Assembly (NCBI GenBank): GCA_024277675.1
Contig: JAJRUS010000139.1
Span: 1-60,048 of the forward strand
Direction: 5' to 3'
Length of the DNA stretch: 60,048 nucleotides
Origin: a bacterium
Lineage (GTDB): Bacteria; SZUA-182; SZUA-191; JAJRXT01
Shown in pieces: positions 8,145 to 16,354 of this stretch. Both the position numbers and the translations under genes were made by a program. Numbering within the stretch: the stretch's first letter is position 1; the number at the start of each line of letters is the position of its first letter. The notes beneath the pieces are model-generated. The model saw nothing but the letters and a program-made list of their open reading frames with translations, had not been told where the DNA came from and did not search any database.

Positions 8145-9122
8145 ATGTCTTTGGATAACAAAACAGTTTTCCTGGCCGGTTCCACCGGCTTGGTCGGTAG
8201 CAGTATAATAAAGAATATTCTAACAGAATTTCCGCATACCAAAATCAGGGCGGCTTACTACCACACTGAGCCATTTATTAAACACGAAAGCATAGAATAT
8301 GTTTGCGGGGATTTAAGGTCAAAGGCGGATTGCCAGAGGCTTATTGAGGGTTGTGATTGCGCTGTGCTGGCGGCGGCCAATACTGCCGGTTCAAGTGCGC
8401 TTAATTTCCAGCCGTGGCATCAGGTTAATGATAACCTCATCATGAATGCCCAGATGCTGGAAGTTCTGCACGCCGGGAATATTAAGCGGGTAGTTTTTAT
8501 CAGTTCGGCTACAGTTTATCAACAATTTGAAGGCTCCATTAAAGAACCGGAGCTTAATCTGAATCAGGATCCTCCCCCGTCGTATCTGGGAATCGGCTGG
8601 GTTATGAGGTATCTTGAGAAATTGTGCCAATTCTGGTATACGCAAGTGGGCATGGAATTTGCCATTGTCAGGGCTTCAAATATTTTCGGCCCCTTTGCCA
8701 GGTTCGATCCGGCCACTTCAAACTTTATTCCGGCGATCATCCGTAAAGCGGTGGATAAAATGGACCCCTTCGAGGTATGGGGAAGCGCCGATGTTACCAG
8801 AGATGTAATCTTTGCCGATGATTTCGGGCGAGCCGTTGTAATGCTGCTGGATAATGATAATATAAAATTTGATACATTCAACATCGGTTCCGGGGTTAAG
8901 ACTACGGTGGGCGAGGTGGTGGAGTGGTCATTAAAATATGCCGGGCATGCGCCGTCAAAAATCACTTACAATGCCGATAAACCGACTACCATAAAATTCA
9001 GGGCGCTCGATTGCTCTAAGGCTAATGAGAAACTTGGCTGGCAACCACAATATACCATAGAGGAAGGCATTAAACATACTGCCGAATGGTGGATTGAAAA
9101 CAAGGATTGCTGGCAAAAATAA
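8145..9122 (+). CDS. Extended-SDR NAD(P)-dependent sugar epimerase/reductase-like protein
   Basis: From the ATG at 8145 the protein is about 325 residues and begins MSLDNKTVFLAGSTGLVGSSI, a good Rossmann fold. An upstream in-frame ATG at 8067 would add residues encoded by the repeat element, so I reject it. The frame carries SSATVYQ, FGPFARFD and VWGSADVTRDVIFADDFG, as in nucleotide-sugar epimerases and reductases. The usual YxxxK site is replaced: the aligned stretch reads IGWVMRYLEKL, with Ile in place of Tyr and Met in place of Lys. It is related to the two later SDRs at 11998 and 13024. It probably acts on, or binds, the activated sugar made in this cluster. Confidence 0.72.
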   Translation: MSLDNKTVFLAGSTGLVGSSIIKNILTEFPHTKIRAAYYHTEPFIKHESIEYVCGDLRSKADCQRLIEGCDCAVLAAANTAGSSALNFQPWHQVNDNLIMNAQMLEVLHAGNIKRVVFISSATVYQQFEGSIKEPELNLNQDPPPSYLGIGWVMRYLEKLCQFWYTQVGMEFAIVRASNIFGPFARFDPATSNFIPAIIRKAVDKMDPFEVWGSADVTRDVIFADDFGRAVVMLLDNDNIKFDTFNIGSGVKTTVGEVVEWSLKYAGHAPSKITYNADKPTTIKFRALDCSKANEKLGWQPQYTIEEGIKHTAEWWIENKDCWQK

Positions 9123-9211
9123 AAAGCTGCCTGAAAGCCGGACATGTCAGCATTGGAATATACCAGGCATCGGTTTGAATTTAAGTTAAAGCGAACTTTA
9201 AGATATAGCAT

Positions 9212-10177
9212 ATGACTTTTTCAGCAGATAAATCTATATTGTATAAAAAATTCTATCGGGAGATCTATCGAATCAGACGTGTTGAAGAAGAGATCGCCAG
9301 GATTTATCCGACCGATAAAATTAAGAGTCCGGTACATTTATCTATAGGGCAGGAAGCCGTTTCCGTCGGGGTGTGTCAAGCATTGAGGCCGGATGATATT
9401 GTTTTCGGAACTTATAGAGGTCACGCCATGTATCTCGCAAAAGGTGGAGATTTAAGGGGTATGATCGCAGAGCTTTACGGAAAAAGTACCGGTTGCGCAA
9501 AGGGTATAGGCGGTTCAATGCACCTCATAGACACCAATCACGGTATTATGGGAACATCAGCCATTGTGGGAACTACTATTCCCCTGGCAGTGGGGTATGC
9601 TTACGGTTTAAAACTCAACCAAAAAGACTCCATTGCGGTAAGTTTTTTCGGGGATGGGGCAGTAGATGAGGGTGCATTTCACGAAAGCTTGAATTATGCC
9701 GCTTTAAAAAAATTACCGGTGTTATTTGTGTGTGAAAATAATTTGTATGCTATTCACTCCCATCATCTCCAGCGACATCACTCTGATAATATCACTGAAC
9801 GTGCGCGCAGCTACGGAATGCCTGCCAAAAGGATTGAAGATGGCGATGTGTTTAAGATTTATGATTTTGTGAAAGCAACTGTAGAAAAAATGAGGGCCGG
9901 AAGTTGTGGCCCTGTTTTCCTTGAATGTGTAACCTGTCGCTGGAAAGAACATGTAGGCCCATGTGATGATTTCCATTTAGGCTATCGAAGTGAAGAGGAA
10001 GTAGCGGCCTGGAAGCGGAAAGATTCACTGAGCAGCCTGGGGAGTCTGCTGGAAAGTGACATTAGAAATAAGATAGAGCTGGCAGTAGCGAGTGAAATAA
10101 CGGATGCCTTCAAATTTGCAGAAGAGAGCCTTTTCCCCGAACCGGAAAGGCTATATCACTATCTTTTCAAAGAATAA
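9212..10177 (+). CDS. TPP-dependent 2-oxoacid dehydrogenase E1 alpha-like subunit
   Basis: A 321-residue homolog of pyruvate/acetoin dehydrogenase E1 alpha. The thiamine diphosphate site runs from GDG (147-149) through VDEGAFHESLNYAA to ENN (175-177), matching the GDG-N27-NN pattern. Other family marks are HLSIGQEAV and GGSMHL. The beta subunit follows after 3 bases, so the two form one heterotetramer. No lipoyl E2 or flavin E3 is nearby and the neighbours are nucleotide-sugar enzymes. Such E1-like pairs in sugar clusters are known or proposed (from memory, AviB1/AviB2 of avilamycin) to attach a two-carbon acyl unit from pyruvate to a keto sugar. That role is my inference. Confidence 0.82.
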   Translation: MTFSADKSILYKKFYREIYRIRRVEEEIARIYPTDKIKSPVHLSIGQEAVSVGVCQALRPDDIVFGTYRGHAMYLAKGGDLRGMIAELYGKSTGCAKGIGGSMHLIDTNHGIMGTSAIVGTTIPLAVGYAYGLKLNQKDSIAVSFFGDGAVDEGAFHESLNYAALKKLPVLFVCENNLYAIHSHHLQRHHSDNITERARSYGMPAKRIEDGDVFKIYDFVKATVEKMRAGSCGPVFLECVTCRWKEHVGPCDDFHLGYRSEEEVAAWKRKDSLSSLGSLLESDIRNKIELAVASEITDAFKFAEESLFPEPERLYHYLFKE

Positions 10178-10180
10178 TCC

Positions 10181-11227
10181 ATGCCAAGAATCCTTAAATA
10201 TCCCGATGCAATTTGTGAAGCGCTAGAACAGGAAATGTCTCGCGATCCATCAGTAATAGTGCTTGGCCAGGGCGTTGATGATCCCAAGGCTATTCTGGGT
10301 ACCACCAAAGGGCTGGTAGAAAAATTTGGTTCAGAGAGGGTCAGTGATACACCCTTAGCGGAAGATGGAATGACGGGTGTTGCAATTGGGGCTGCTTTAG
10401 CAGGCCTGCGGCCTATCCATACCCATATTAGAATGGATTTCGTACTTCTGGCTATGAATCAAATCATAAACATGGCTGCCAAAATGCACTATATGTTTGG
10501 CGGGGCTGTTTATATACCAATTGTAATTCGATCTATAATCGGTAAAAGTTGGGGCCAGGGAGCACAACATTCTCAAAGTATATATCCAATGTTAATGAAC
10601 ATTCCCGGTTTGAAAATAGTCGCTCCCTCGACACCTTATGATGTTAAGGGGGGGTTGATTCAAAGCCTGCGCGATAATAACCCTGTAGTATTTATTGAAC
10701 ACAGACTGCTGTACTACCAGAAAGGTCATGTACCGGAAGAGAGTTATACCATTCCATTTGGAAAGGCACGAGTTCTCGCCAGAGGGAGTCATATTACCCT
10801 GGTGGGAATTTCTCATATGGCGGTGGAGTGTCTCAGGGCACAACGTTACCTGAAAGAAGTGGGAATAGAGGCGGAGGTGATAGATCCTGTATCTCTCAGC
10901 CCATTAGACATTGACACAATCCTTGCATCTACCTTAAAGACTAAAAAAATCATTGTGGTGGATAATTCCTGGATAACATGTGGCGCCGGAGCGGAAATAA
11001 TTGCTCAACTAACTGAAAAAAATCATGAAAACAAGGGTATTGTATTTCGCCGGATGGGGTTTGCCTTTGTACCTTGTCCGACAACCCCTGCGCTGGAAAA
11101 CAGTTTTTATCCGAATGCGAAAACAATTGCTTCCACTGCCTATGAAATGATTTATGGAAAAAAAGATTCATGGACGCCTGACGCTGAGCTGACTATTGAA
11201 GAAGTTGAATTTAAAGGCCCATTTTAA
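10181..11227 (+). CDS. TPP-dependent 2-oxoacid dehydrogenase E1 beta-like subunit
   Basis: A 348-residue homolog of E1 beta with the conserved order DTPLAEDGMTGVAIGAALAG, QGAQHSQS, VAPSTPYDVKGG and a C-terminal transketolase-type domain (VIDPVSLSPLD, VDNSW). In E1 enzymes the beta subunit completes the thiamine diphosphate pocket at the subunit interface. The tail extends about 20 residues past the usual end. It starts 3 bases after the alpha stop. With no E2/E3 partners it is unlikely to be a standard pyruvate dehydrogenase, and acyl transfer to a sugar or release of an aldehyde fits better. Confidence 0.82.
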   Translation: MPRILKYPDAICEALEQEMSRDPSVIVLGQGVDDPKAILGTTKGLVEKFGSERVSDTPLAEDGMTGVAIGAALAGLRPIHTHIRMDFVLLAMNQIINMAAKMHYMFGGAVYIPIVIRSIIGKSWGQGAQHSQSIYPMLMNIPGLKIVAPSTPYDVKGGLIQSLRDNNPVVFIEHRLLYYQKGHVPEESYTIPFGKARVLARGSHITLVGISHMAVECLRAQRYLKEVGIEAEVIDPVSLSPLDIDTILASTLKTKKIIVVDNSWITCGAGAEIIAQLTEKNHENKGIVFRRMGFAFVPCPTTPALENSFYPNAKTIASTAYEMIYGKKDSWTPDAELTIEEVEFKGPF

Positions 11228-11286
11228 AAAAATAAACCATGCTATATTTAACTGAATAGACATATTATAACCAAGGATACAAATTC

Positions 11287-11955
11287 ATGAAAGTTACCTT
11301 ACTTATTCCTACGCTGAATGAGATAGAGGCAATGAAAATAATTATGCCTCAAATTAAACCCGAATGGTATGATGAGCTAATTATTGTTGACGGAGGCTCC
11401 ACAGATGGTACCATAGAATATGCAGAAGAAAATGGATATTTCGTATACAAACAACAGAACAAGGGATTAAATAATGCCTACATAGAGTCTATTGAGATAA
11501 TAACGGGGGACATCATAGTAGTATTTAGTCCGGACGGCAATTCTTTACCGGAGTGTATTCCCGAATTAGCTGATAAAATGAAGCAGGGATATGACATGGT
11601 TATTGCTTCGCGCTATTGTGGGGGCGCCAAGAGCTACGATGATGATATTATTACCGCTTTTGGTAATAGGATGTTTACGGCCTTTGTTAATCTATTTTTT
11701 AGAGCAAAATATACGGATTGTCTGGTTATTTTCCGTGCCTTTAGAAAAGACCTGTGGTACAGATTGGAATTAGGGGCCAATGGGCCGGTTATCGAAATAC
11801 AGATGTGTATTCGATGTGCCAAAAAGAAATTGAAAGTTGCTGATATCCCAGGTGATGAGCCTAAGAGGATCGGTGGAGAGAGACAAATGAGTCCTCTCTA
11901 TAACGGTACCTACTTACTTTGGATGATAATAAAAGAACTATTTATGTGGCGTTAA
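11287..11955 (+). CDS. GT2-family glycosyltransferase
   Basis: A 222-residue GT-A protein of the dolichol-phosphate-mannose-synthase type. It has VTLLIPTLNE at the start, IIVDGGSTDGTIEYA at about 33-47, and a metal-site region VVFSPDGNS where DxD is more usual, followed by ASRYCGGAKSYDDD. There is no membrane domain except a weakly hydrophobic C-terminus (TYLLWMIIKELFMW). It may load a sugar onto a polyprenyl phosphate or onto the growing glycan. It lies between the TPP enzyme pair and two SDR genes on the same strand. Confidence 0.78.
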   Translation: MKVTLLIPTLNEIEAMKIIMPQIKPEWYDELIIVDGGSTDGTIEYAEENGYFVYKQQNKGLNNAYIESIEIITGDIIVVFSPDGNSLPECIPELADKMKQGYDMVIASRYCGGAKSYDDDIITAFGNRMFTAFVNLFFRAKYTDCLVIFRAFRKDLWYRLELGANGPVIEIQMCIRCAKKKLKVADIPGDEPKRIGGERQMSPLYNGTYLLWMIIKELFMWR

Positions 11956-11997
11956 TCTCTTAGAATTTTTCAGGTTAAATAAAACAAAAGGGGTTCC

Positions 11998-12981
11998 ATG
12001 TTTAAAAATAAAAAAATATTAATAACCGGCGGCACGGGATTAATCGGAATACAACTTGTTAACATGTTAATTGAACAAGGGGCCAGGGTATCTATTGCTG
12101 CTTTAGATGATCCTTCACGGGCACACCCGGAAGCAGAATTCAAGCAAGTCAATCTTATGCGATTCGAAAACTGTATTGAAGCTTGTACCGGAATGGATAT
12201 GGTCTTCCACCTGGCCGGCATCAAAGGTTCGCCTGCAATGACTTCAAAAAAACCGGCAAGTTTTTTTGTTCCTACTATTACTTTTAATACCAATATGATG
12301 GAAGCTGCCCGACAATGTAGCGTTAGAAGGTATCTTTTTACCAGCAGTATCGGGGTTTATTCTCCGGCTGAAGTATTTTTTGAAGATGCGGTGTGGAAGA
12401 CATTTCCTTCAGAAAATGATAAATTCGCCGGCTGGGCTAAACGTATGGGGGAATTGCAGGCTGACGCTTATAAAATTGAATATAACTGGGATAAGATAGC
12501 TATTGTCAGGCCGGCAAATGTTTACGGCCCTTATGATAATTTTGATCCAAATAATGCTATGGTAATTCCCTCGCTTATTAAACGTGCGCTGGATGGTGAG
12601 AATCCGCTGGTTGTATGGGGAGATGGCTCTGCCATAAGGGACTTTATTCATGCAAAAGATGTGGCAAAAGGAATGCTTGTGGCTATGGAAAACGCTACCG
12701 GCCAGGTTATAAATCTAGGCAGCGGTACCGGTGTCAGTATAAAAGATATAGTTGAAATCATAGTCAATAACATTAAAGATAAACCTGAAGTAATCTGGGA
12801 CACTTCTAAACCCTCAGGCGACAGGAAAAGATTGATGGACATATCACGGGCAAATTCAATCGGTTTTAAGCCTGCGATTTCTATTGAAGCTGGCATAAAG
12901 GAAGTGATGTCGTGGTATTGGGAAAATAAAAACATCGTTGATAAAAGATATAATGTGTTTGTTGAAAACAAGTTTTTTTAA
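11998..12981 (+). CDS. Extended-SDR nucleotide-sugar epimerase/dehydratase-like protein
   Basis: A 327-residue Rossmann SDR starting MFKNKKILITGGTGLIGIQL. It shows FHLAG, SSIGVYSPAE, RPANVYGPYDNFDP and VWGDGSAIRDFIHAKDVAKG, all typical of NAD-dependent epimerases/dehydratases acting on nucleotide sugars. At the active site the stretch is KFAGWAKRMGE. The Lys is present, but the residue four before it is Ala rather than Tyr, with a Phe at minus five. It may therefore be a specialised epimerase or need another acid/base. It follows the GT2 gene closely and precedes a paralog. Confidence 0.78.
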   Translation: MFKNKKILITGGTGLIGIQLVNMLIEQGARVSIAALDDPSRAHPEAEFKQVNLMRFENCIEACTGMDMVFHLAGIKGSPAMTSKKPASFFVPTITFNTNMMEAARQCSVRRYLFTSSIGVYSPAEVFFEDAVWKTFPSENDKFAGWAKRMGELQADAYKIEYNWDKIAIVRPANVYGPYDNFDPNNAMVIPSLIKRALDGENPLVVWGDGSAIRDFIHAKDVAKGMLVAMENATGQVINLGSGTGVSIKDIVEIIVNNIKDKPEVIWDTSKPSGDRKRLMDISRANSIGFKPAISIEAGIKEVMSWYWENKNIVDKRYNVFVENKFF

Positions 12982-13023
12982 TATTTCTTCGCAAGAAACA
13001 TCTCGATTTTTAAAGGATAAAAT

Positions 13024-13980
13024 ATGAAGAAAAAGGTTTTGATATGCGGCGCCACCGGTTTTATAGGTAGAAATATCGGTGAATATTTTAGCCGGACAGA
13101 TGATTTTGAAGTTTATGGCACTTATCTGAAATCCCCCCCCCCGGACAATCCCAAAATCAGGATGGTAAAAGCCAACCTCACCAGGGAGGAGGATGTCAAT
13201 CGCGTCGTAGCTGGTATGGATATTATTATTCAAGCCGCTGCTACTACATCGGGAGCCAAAGATATTGTTACCAAACCCTATTACCATGTTACCGATAATG
13301 CCGTGATGAATTCCCTGATATTCAGGGCGGCTTATGAACATAAAGTCTCCAGGGTTGTATTTTTTAGCTGTACAGTTATGTATCAGTCAAGCAATACACC
13401 CCTCAAAGAAACCGATTTTGATGCAAACAAAGAGCTTAATTCAAAATACTTCGGGGTTGGCTGGACAAAGGTTTATATTGAGAAAATGTGTGAATTTTAT
13501 TCCCGAATGGGGAATACTAAATATACAGTAATAAGACACTCAAATATTTATGGCCCTTATGATAAATTTGATTTGGAAAAATCCCACGTTTTCGGAGCAA
13601 CTATGACTAAGGTCATGACGACCGAAAAGGGAGGGAAGATAATAGTATGGGGAACCGGCGAAGAAGAGAGGGACCTTCTTTATGTGTCTTGCCTGGTGGA
13701 TTTTGTAAGGCTTGCAATTGATAAGCAGGAGTCTGAATTTGAACTTTACAACGTGGGATATGGCAGTTCAATTTCTATAAATGATTTAGTCGACAAGATT
13801 ATTGCTTGTTCCGGTAAAGATATTTCGGTGGAGCACGATCTGAGTAAACCAACTATAAAGACAACGCTTTGCCTTGATACGTCCAAAGCAAAAACCTCAC
13901 TCGGATGGGCCCCTGATATAACATTGGATGAGGGAATACAAAAAACTATGGATTGGTATAAATCTAACATAACAAATTGA
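13024..13980 (+). CDS. Extended-SDR nucleotide-sugar epimerase-like protein with poly-C tract
   Basis: A 318-residue SDR beginning MKKKVLICGATGFIGRNIGE. Family marks are FFSCTVMYQ, SNIYGPYDKFD and VWGTGEEERDLLYVSCLVDF. It is closest within the window to the SDR at 8145. The active-site stretch YFGVGWTKVYIEKMCEFY keeps the Lys but has Val four residues before it. A run of ten C at 13133-13142 encodes Pro in the loop after the second strand. Slippage there would shift the frame, so the gene could be phase-variable. It is likely part of the same sugar pathway. Confidence 0.78.
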   Translation: MKKKVLICGATGFIGRNIGEYFSRTDDFEVYGTYLKSPPPDNPKIRMVKANLTREEDVNRVVAGMDIIIQAAATTSGAKDIVTKPYYHVTDNAVMNSLIFRAAYEHKVSRVVFFSCTVMYQSSNTPLKETDFDANKELNSKYFGVGWTKVYIEKMCEFYSRMGNTKYTVIRHSNIYGPYDKFDLEKSHVFGATMTKVMTTEKGGKIIVWGTGEEERDLLYVSCLVDFVRLAIDKQESEFELYNVGYGSSISINDLVDKIIACSGKDISVEHDLSKPTIKTTLCLDTSKAKTSLGWAPDITLDEGIQKTMDWYKSNITN

Positions 13981-13982
13981 GC

Positions 13983-14045
13983 TGCCTTGATGAGTCCAGA
14001 CAGCCGTTTTAAGCCATTTGGGGATATATCCCCTTTTTCAAGGCA
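13983..14045 (+). terminator. Stem-loop between SDR and sugar dehydrase genes
   Basis: An outer 8-base inverted repeat (TGCCTTGA at 13983, TCAAGGCA at 14038) encloses an inner palindrome GGGGATATATCCCC (14020-14033) followed by five T. It may be a weak terminator or a processing site within the cluster. Confidence 0.4.
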
Positions 14046-14080
14046 CCTATTTATTTTAAAGCAGGAGAATCTACAATAAG

Positions 14081-15280
14081 ATGAGGATCCCTTTCGGAAC
14101 TATAACTATTACACAAAAAGCCAAGGATTTGATTATGGATTCCCTGGAATCCGGCCGGGTCTCTTGTGGAAAGCTGGTGGGAGAGTTTGAGAGAAGCTTT
14201 GCCCGGCAAGTAGGCACTAAAGAAGCGGTGGCGGTTGGTACTGGTACGGATGCGGTGGCTTTGGCTCTGGCGGTTTTATACGATTTAGGCGCCCGTAGAG
14301 GAGATGAGGTCATATTGCCGGCGCTTTCTTTTTCAGCCACCGGAAACGCCGTTTTGCAGGCTGGCTTTACGCCGGTGTTTGTAGATATAGATAAATATAC
14401 TTTAAATATTGAACCGACCGGCATAGCGGAGAAAATTACCGAAAAGACTAAAGCGATTATACCAGTGCACTTAATGGGAAAACCCGCTGATATGGATTCC
14501 ATTATGGAAATTGCCCGAAATTATAATCTGCATGTTATCGAGGATGCAGCCGAAGCTCATGGCGCTGAGTATAAAGGCCGGAAGATAGGGGCAATCGGAG
14601 ATATGGCCGCCTATAGCCTTTATGTGGCTCATATCATTACTACTGTTGAGGGTGGAATTATCACCACCGACCGGGAAGATTTTGCCGGAATCCTGAGGTC
14701 GCTACGGTCTCACGGACGGGCCTGCAAGTGTAAAATTTGTGTATTGAACACCAATTCCGCTTATTGCGACAAAAGATTTCAATCCCAGGATTCCATCGAT
14801 ATCCGTTTTCAATTCGAAAGAATCGGTTTTTCATCGAAGATGAATGAACTGGAAGCGGCTATCGGGCTGGGAAATATGGATATTTTTGATGAAATTCTAA
14901 CCAGGAAACGAAAAAACCTGCTTACCATGATAGACAGGTTACAGGGTTTTGATCAATACCTTTATACTATAACAGAAGCACATTATGAAAAAATCGGCCC
15001 TCACGCTTTTCCCATTATATTAAGGAGTGATGCCCCGTTTACCAGAAATCAATTGGTAAGCTATATGGAGAAAATGGGGATAGATACCAGGAGCCTCTTC
15101 CTGTCGATGCCGACTCAATGCCCCGGCTTTGAGTTTTTAGGCTATAGGAGCGGAGAATTTCCGGCGGCTGAATATATTGGCGAAAATGGTATCCATATAG
15201 GAGTACATCAGGATATCAACGATGAGCAGATTGACTATGTTATGGATACTATTGCGGAATTCCTGCAGGAAAACACCTAA
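14081..15280 (+). CDS. PMP-dependent [2Fe-2S]-type sugar 3-dehydrase (E1/RfbH-like, DegT family)
   Basis: A 399-residue DegT/DnrJ/EryC1/StrS fold. At the site where aminotransferases carry the PLP lysine the sequence is SLYVAHIITTVEGG, so His184 replaces Lys. This is the known mark of sugar 3-dehydrases such as ColD and E1 (AscC/RfbH). Residues 211-233 read HGRACKCKIC...YCDKRF, with Cys at 215, 217, 220 and 229. This resembles the CxC plus downstream Cys of E1's [2Fe-2S] cluster. E1's most upstream ligand lies where this protein has Ala157 (EDAAEAHG). The expected reaction is C3 deoxygenation of a 4-keto-6-deoxy nucleotide sugar. An E3-like reductase partner is not in the window. It overlaps no neighbour and the GDP-fucose-synthase-like gene follows after 12 bases. 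Confidence 0.78.
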   Translation: MRIPFGTITITQKAKDLIMDSLESGRVSCGKLVGEFERSFARQVGTKEAVAVGTGTDAVALALAVLYDLGARRGDEVILPALSFSATGNAVLQAGFTPVFVDIDKYTLNIEPTGIAEKITEKTKAIIPVHLMGKPADMDSIMEIARNYNLHVIEDAAEAHGAEYKGRKIGAIGDMAAYSLYVAHIITTVEGGIITTDREDFAGILRSLRSHGRACKCKICVLNTNSAYCDKRFQSQDSIDIRFQFERIGFSSKMNELEAAIGLGNMDIFDEILTRKRKNLLTMIDRLQGFDQYLYTITEAHYEKIGPHAFPIILRSDAPFTRNQLVSYMEKMGIDTRSLFLSMPTQCPGFEFLGYRSGEFPAAEYIGENGIHIGVHQDINDEQIDYVMDTIAEFLQENT

Positions 15281-15292
15281 CCATTACTATAA

Positions 15293-16219
15293 ATGAACAG
15301 GAATCCAAAGATATATGTAGCTGGACATACGGGCCTGATAGGGTCGGCAATCATAAGGAAATTAACCGCCCTGGGTCATGATAATATTCTGGTTAAGTCC
15401 CATCAGGAGTTGGATCTTACAGATAGATCAGCCGCCGAGAAGCTCTTTGCCGGAGAAAAACCGGAATATTTGTTCCTGGCGGCGGCTAAGGTAGGGGGTA
15501 TTTATGCCAATAGTACTTATCCGGCTGAATTTATCTTTCAAAATTTGATGATCCAGAGTAATGTTATTGACCTGGCCTTTAGATACAAGGTTAGAAAGCT
15601 CCTATTCCTGGGCAGTGTATGCATGTATCCCAGGATATGTCCGCAACCCATAAAAGAAGATTTTTTAATGACTGGCCCCATAGAACCGACCAATGAGCCT
15701 TTTGGGGTGGCAAAGCTGGCCGGGATAAAAATGTGCCAGGCCTATAATACACAATATGGCACAAATTTTATATCAGCCATACCGGCAAATGTTTATGGAA
15801 TTAATGATCATTTCGATGAGCATGGGCATGTGGTAGCGGCTCTGATCAGGAAATTCCATGCAGCAAAAAAAGAAAAGAGAAAAAGCGTTACTATCTGGGG
15901 TACCGGTAAACCCAGGCGGGAATTCCTTTATGTTGATGATGTGGCTGATGCCTGTATCTTTTTGATGAATAAATATGAGGCCAACCAAGTAATAAACGTT
16001 GGAAAAGGAACGGATACATCCATACTCGAATTAGCCAATATAATTGGGGAAATTACAGGCTTCGAGGGAGAGATCAGTTTTGACACCAGCAAACCGGACG
16101 GCATTCCGAGGAGACTCCTGGACTCCAGCCGGATTAACGCCTTGGGCTGGGAAGCCAGGACACAACTGGTAGATGGGCTAAAGGAAACTTATGCCTGGTA
16201 CAAGCACTCAATAGCCTGA
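15293..16219 (+). CDS. GDP-L-fucose synthase-like SDR (Fcl/ColC family)
   Basis: A 308-residue protein with clear Fcl signatures: VAGHTGLIGSAI, AAAKVGGIYANSTYPAEFI, GSVCMYP, and TGPIEPTNEPFGVAKLAGIKMCQAYN. Fcl enzymes epimerise C3/C5 and reduce C4 of GDP-4-keto-6-deoxymannose; relatives act on GDP-heptoses and on colitose precursors. The catalytic YxxxK is FGVAK here, so Tyr is replaced by Phe while Lys and the Ser/Cys site (GSVC) remain. This may abolish reduction and leave an epimerase, or reflect a changed reaction. The gene follows the 3-dehydrase closely, and the dehydrase/Fcl-like pairing is like ColD/ColC. Confidence 0.82.
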   Translation: MNRNPKIYVAGHTGLIGSAIIRKLTALGHDNILVKSHQELDLTDRSAAEKLFAGEKPEYLFLAAAKVGGIYANSTYPAEFIFQNLMIQSNVIDLAFRYKVRKLLFLGSVCMYPRICPQPIKEDFLMTGPIEPTNEPFGVAKLAGIKMCQAYNTQYGTNFISAIPANVYGINDHFDEHGHVVAALIRKFHAAKKEKRKSVTIWGTGKPRREFLYVDDVADACIFLMNKYEANQVINVGKGTDTSILELANIIGEITGFEGEISFDTSKPDGIPRRLLDSSRINALGWEARTQLVDGLKETYAWYKHSIA

Positions 16220-16278
16220 TAAATTCAGCATTTATGGTCACAATTTTTGCTGTCAGGTATGACATGTTTAGTAAAATA

Positions 16279-16309
16279 AGCAAAAAAACGTGAAGCAGGT
16301 TTTTTTGCT
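16279..16309 (+). terminator. Perfect 11-bp hairpin after Fcl-like gene
   Basis: AGCAAAAAAAC and GTTTTTTTGCT form an 11-base perfect stem with a 9-base loop. The descending arm contains seven T. It is likely a terminator or attenuator between the Fcl-like gene and hddA. Confidence 0.5.
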
Positions 16310-16354
16310 GAGTTTTTATTTTTTGACACTAACAATCCAACCGGCCAACAGACT

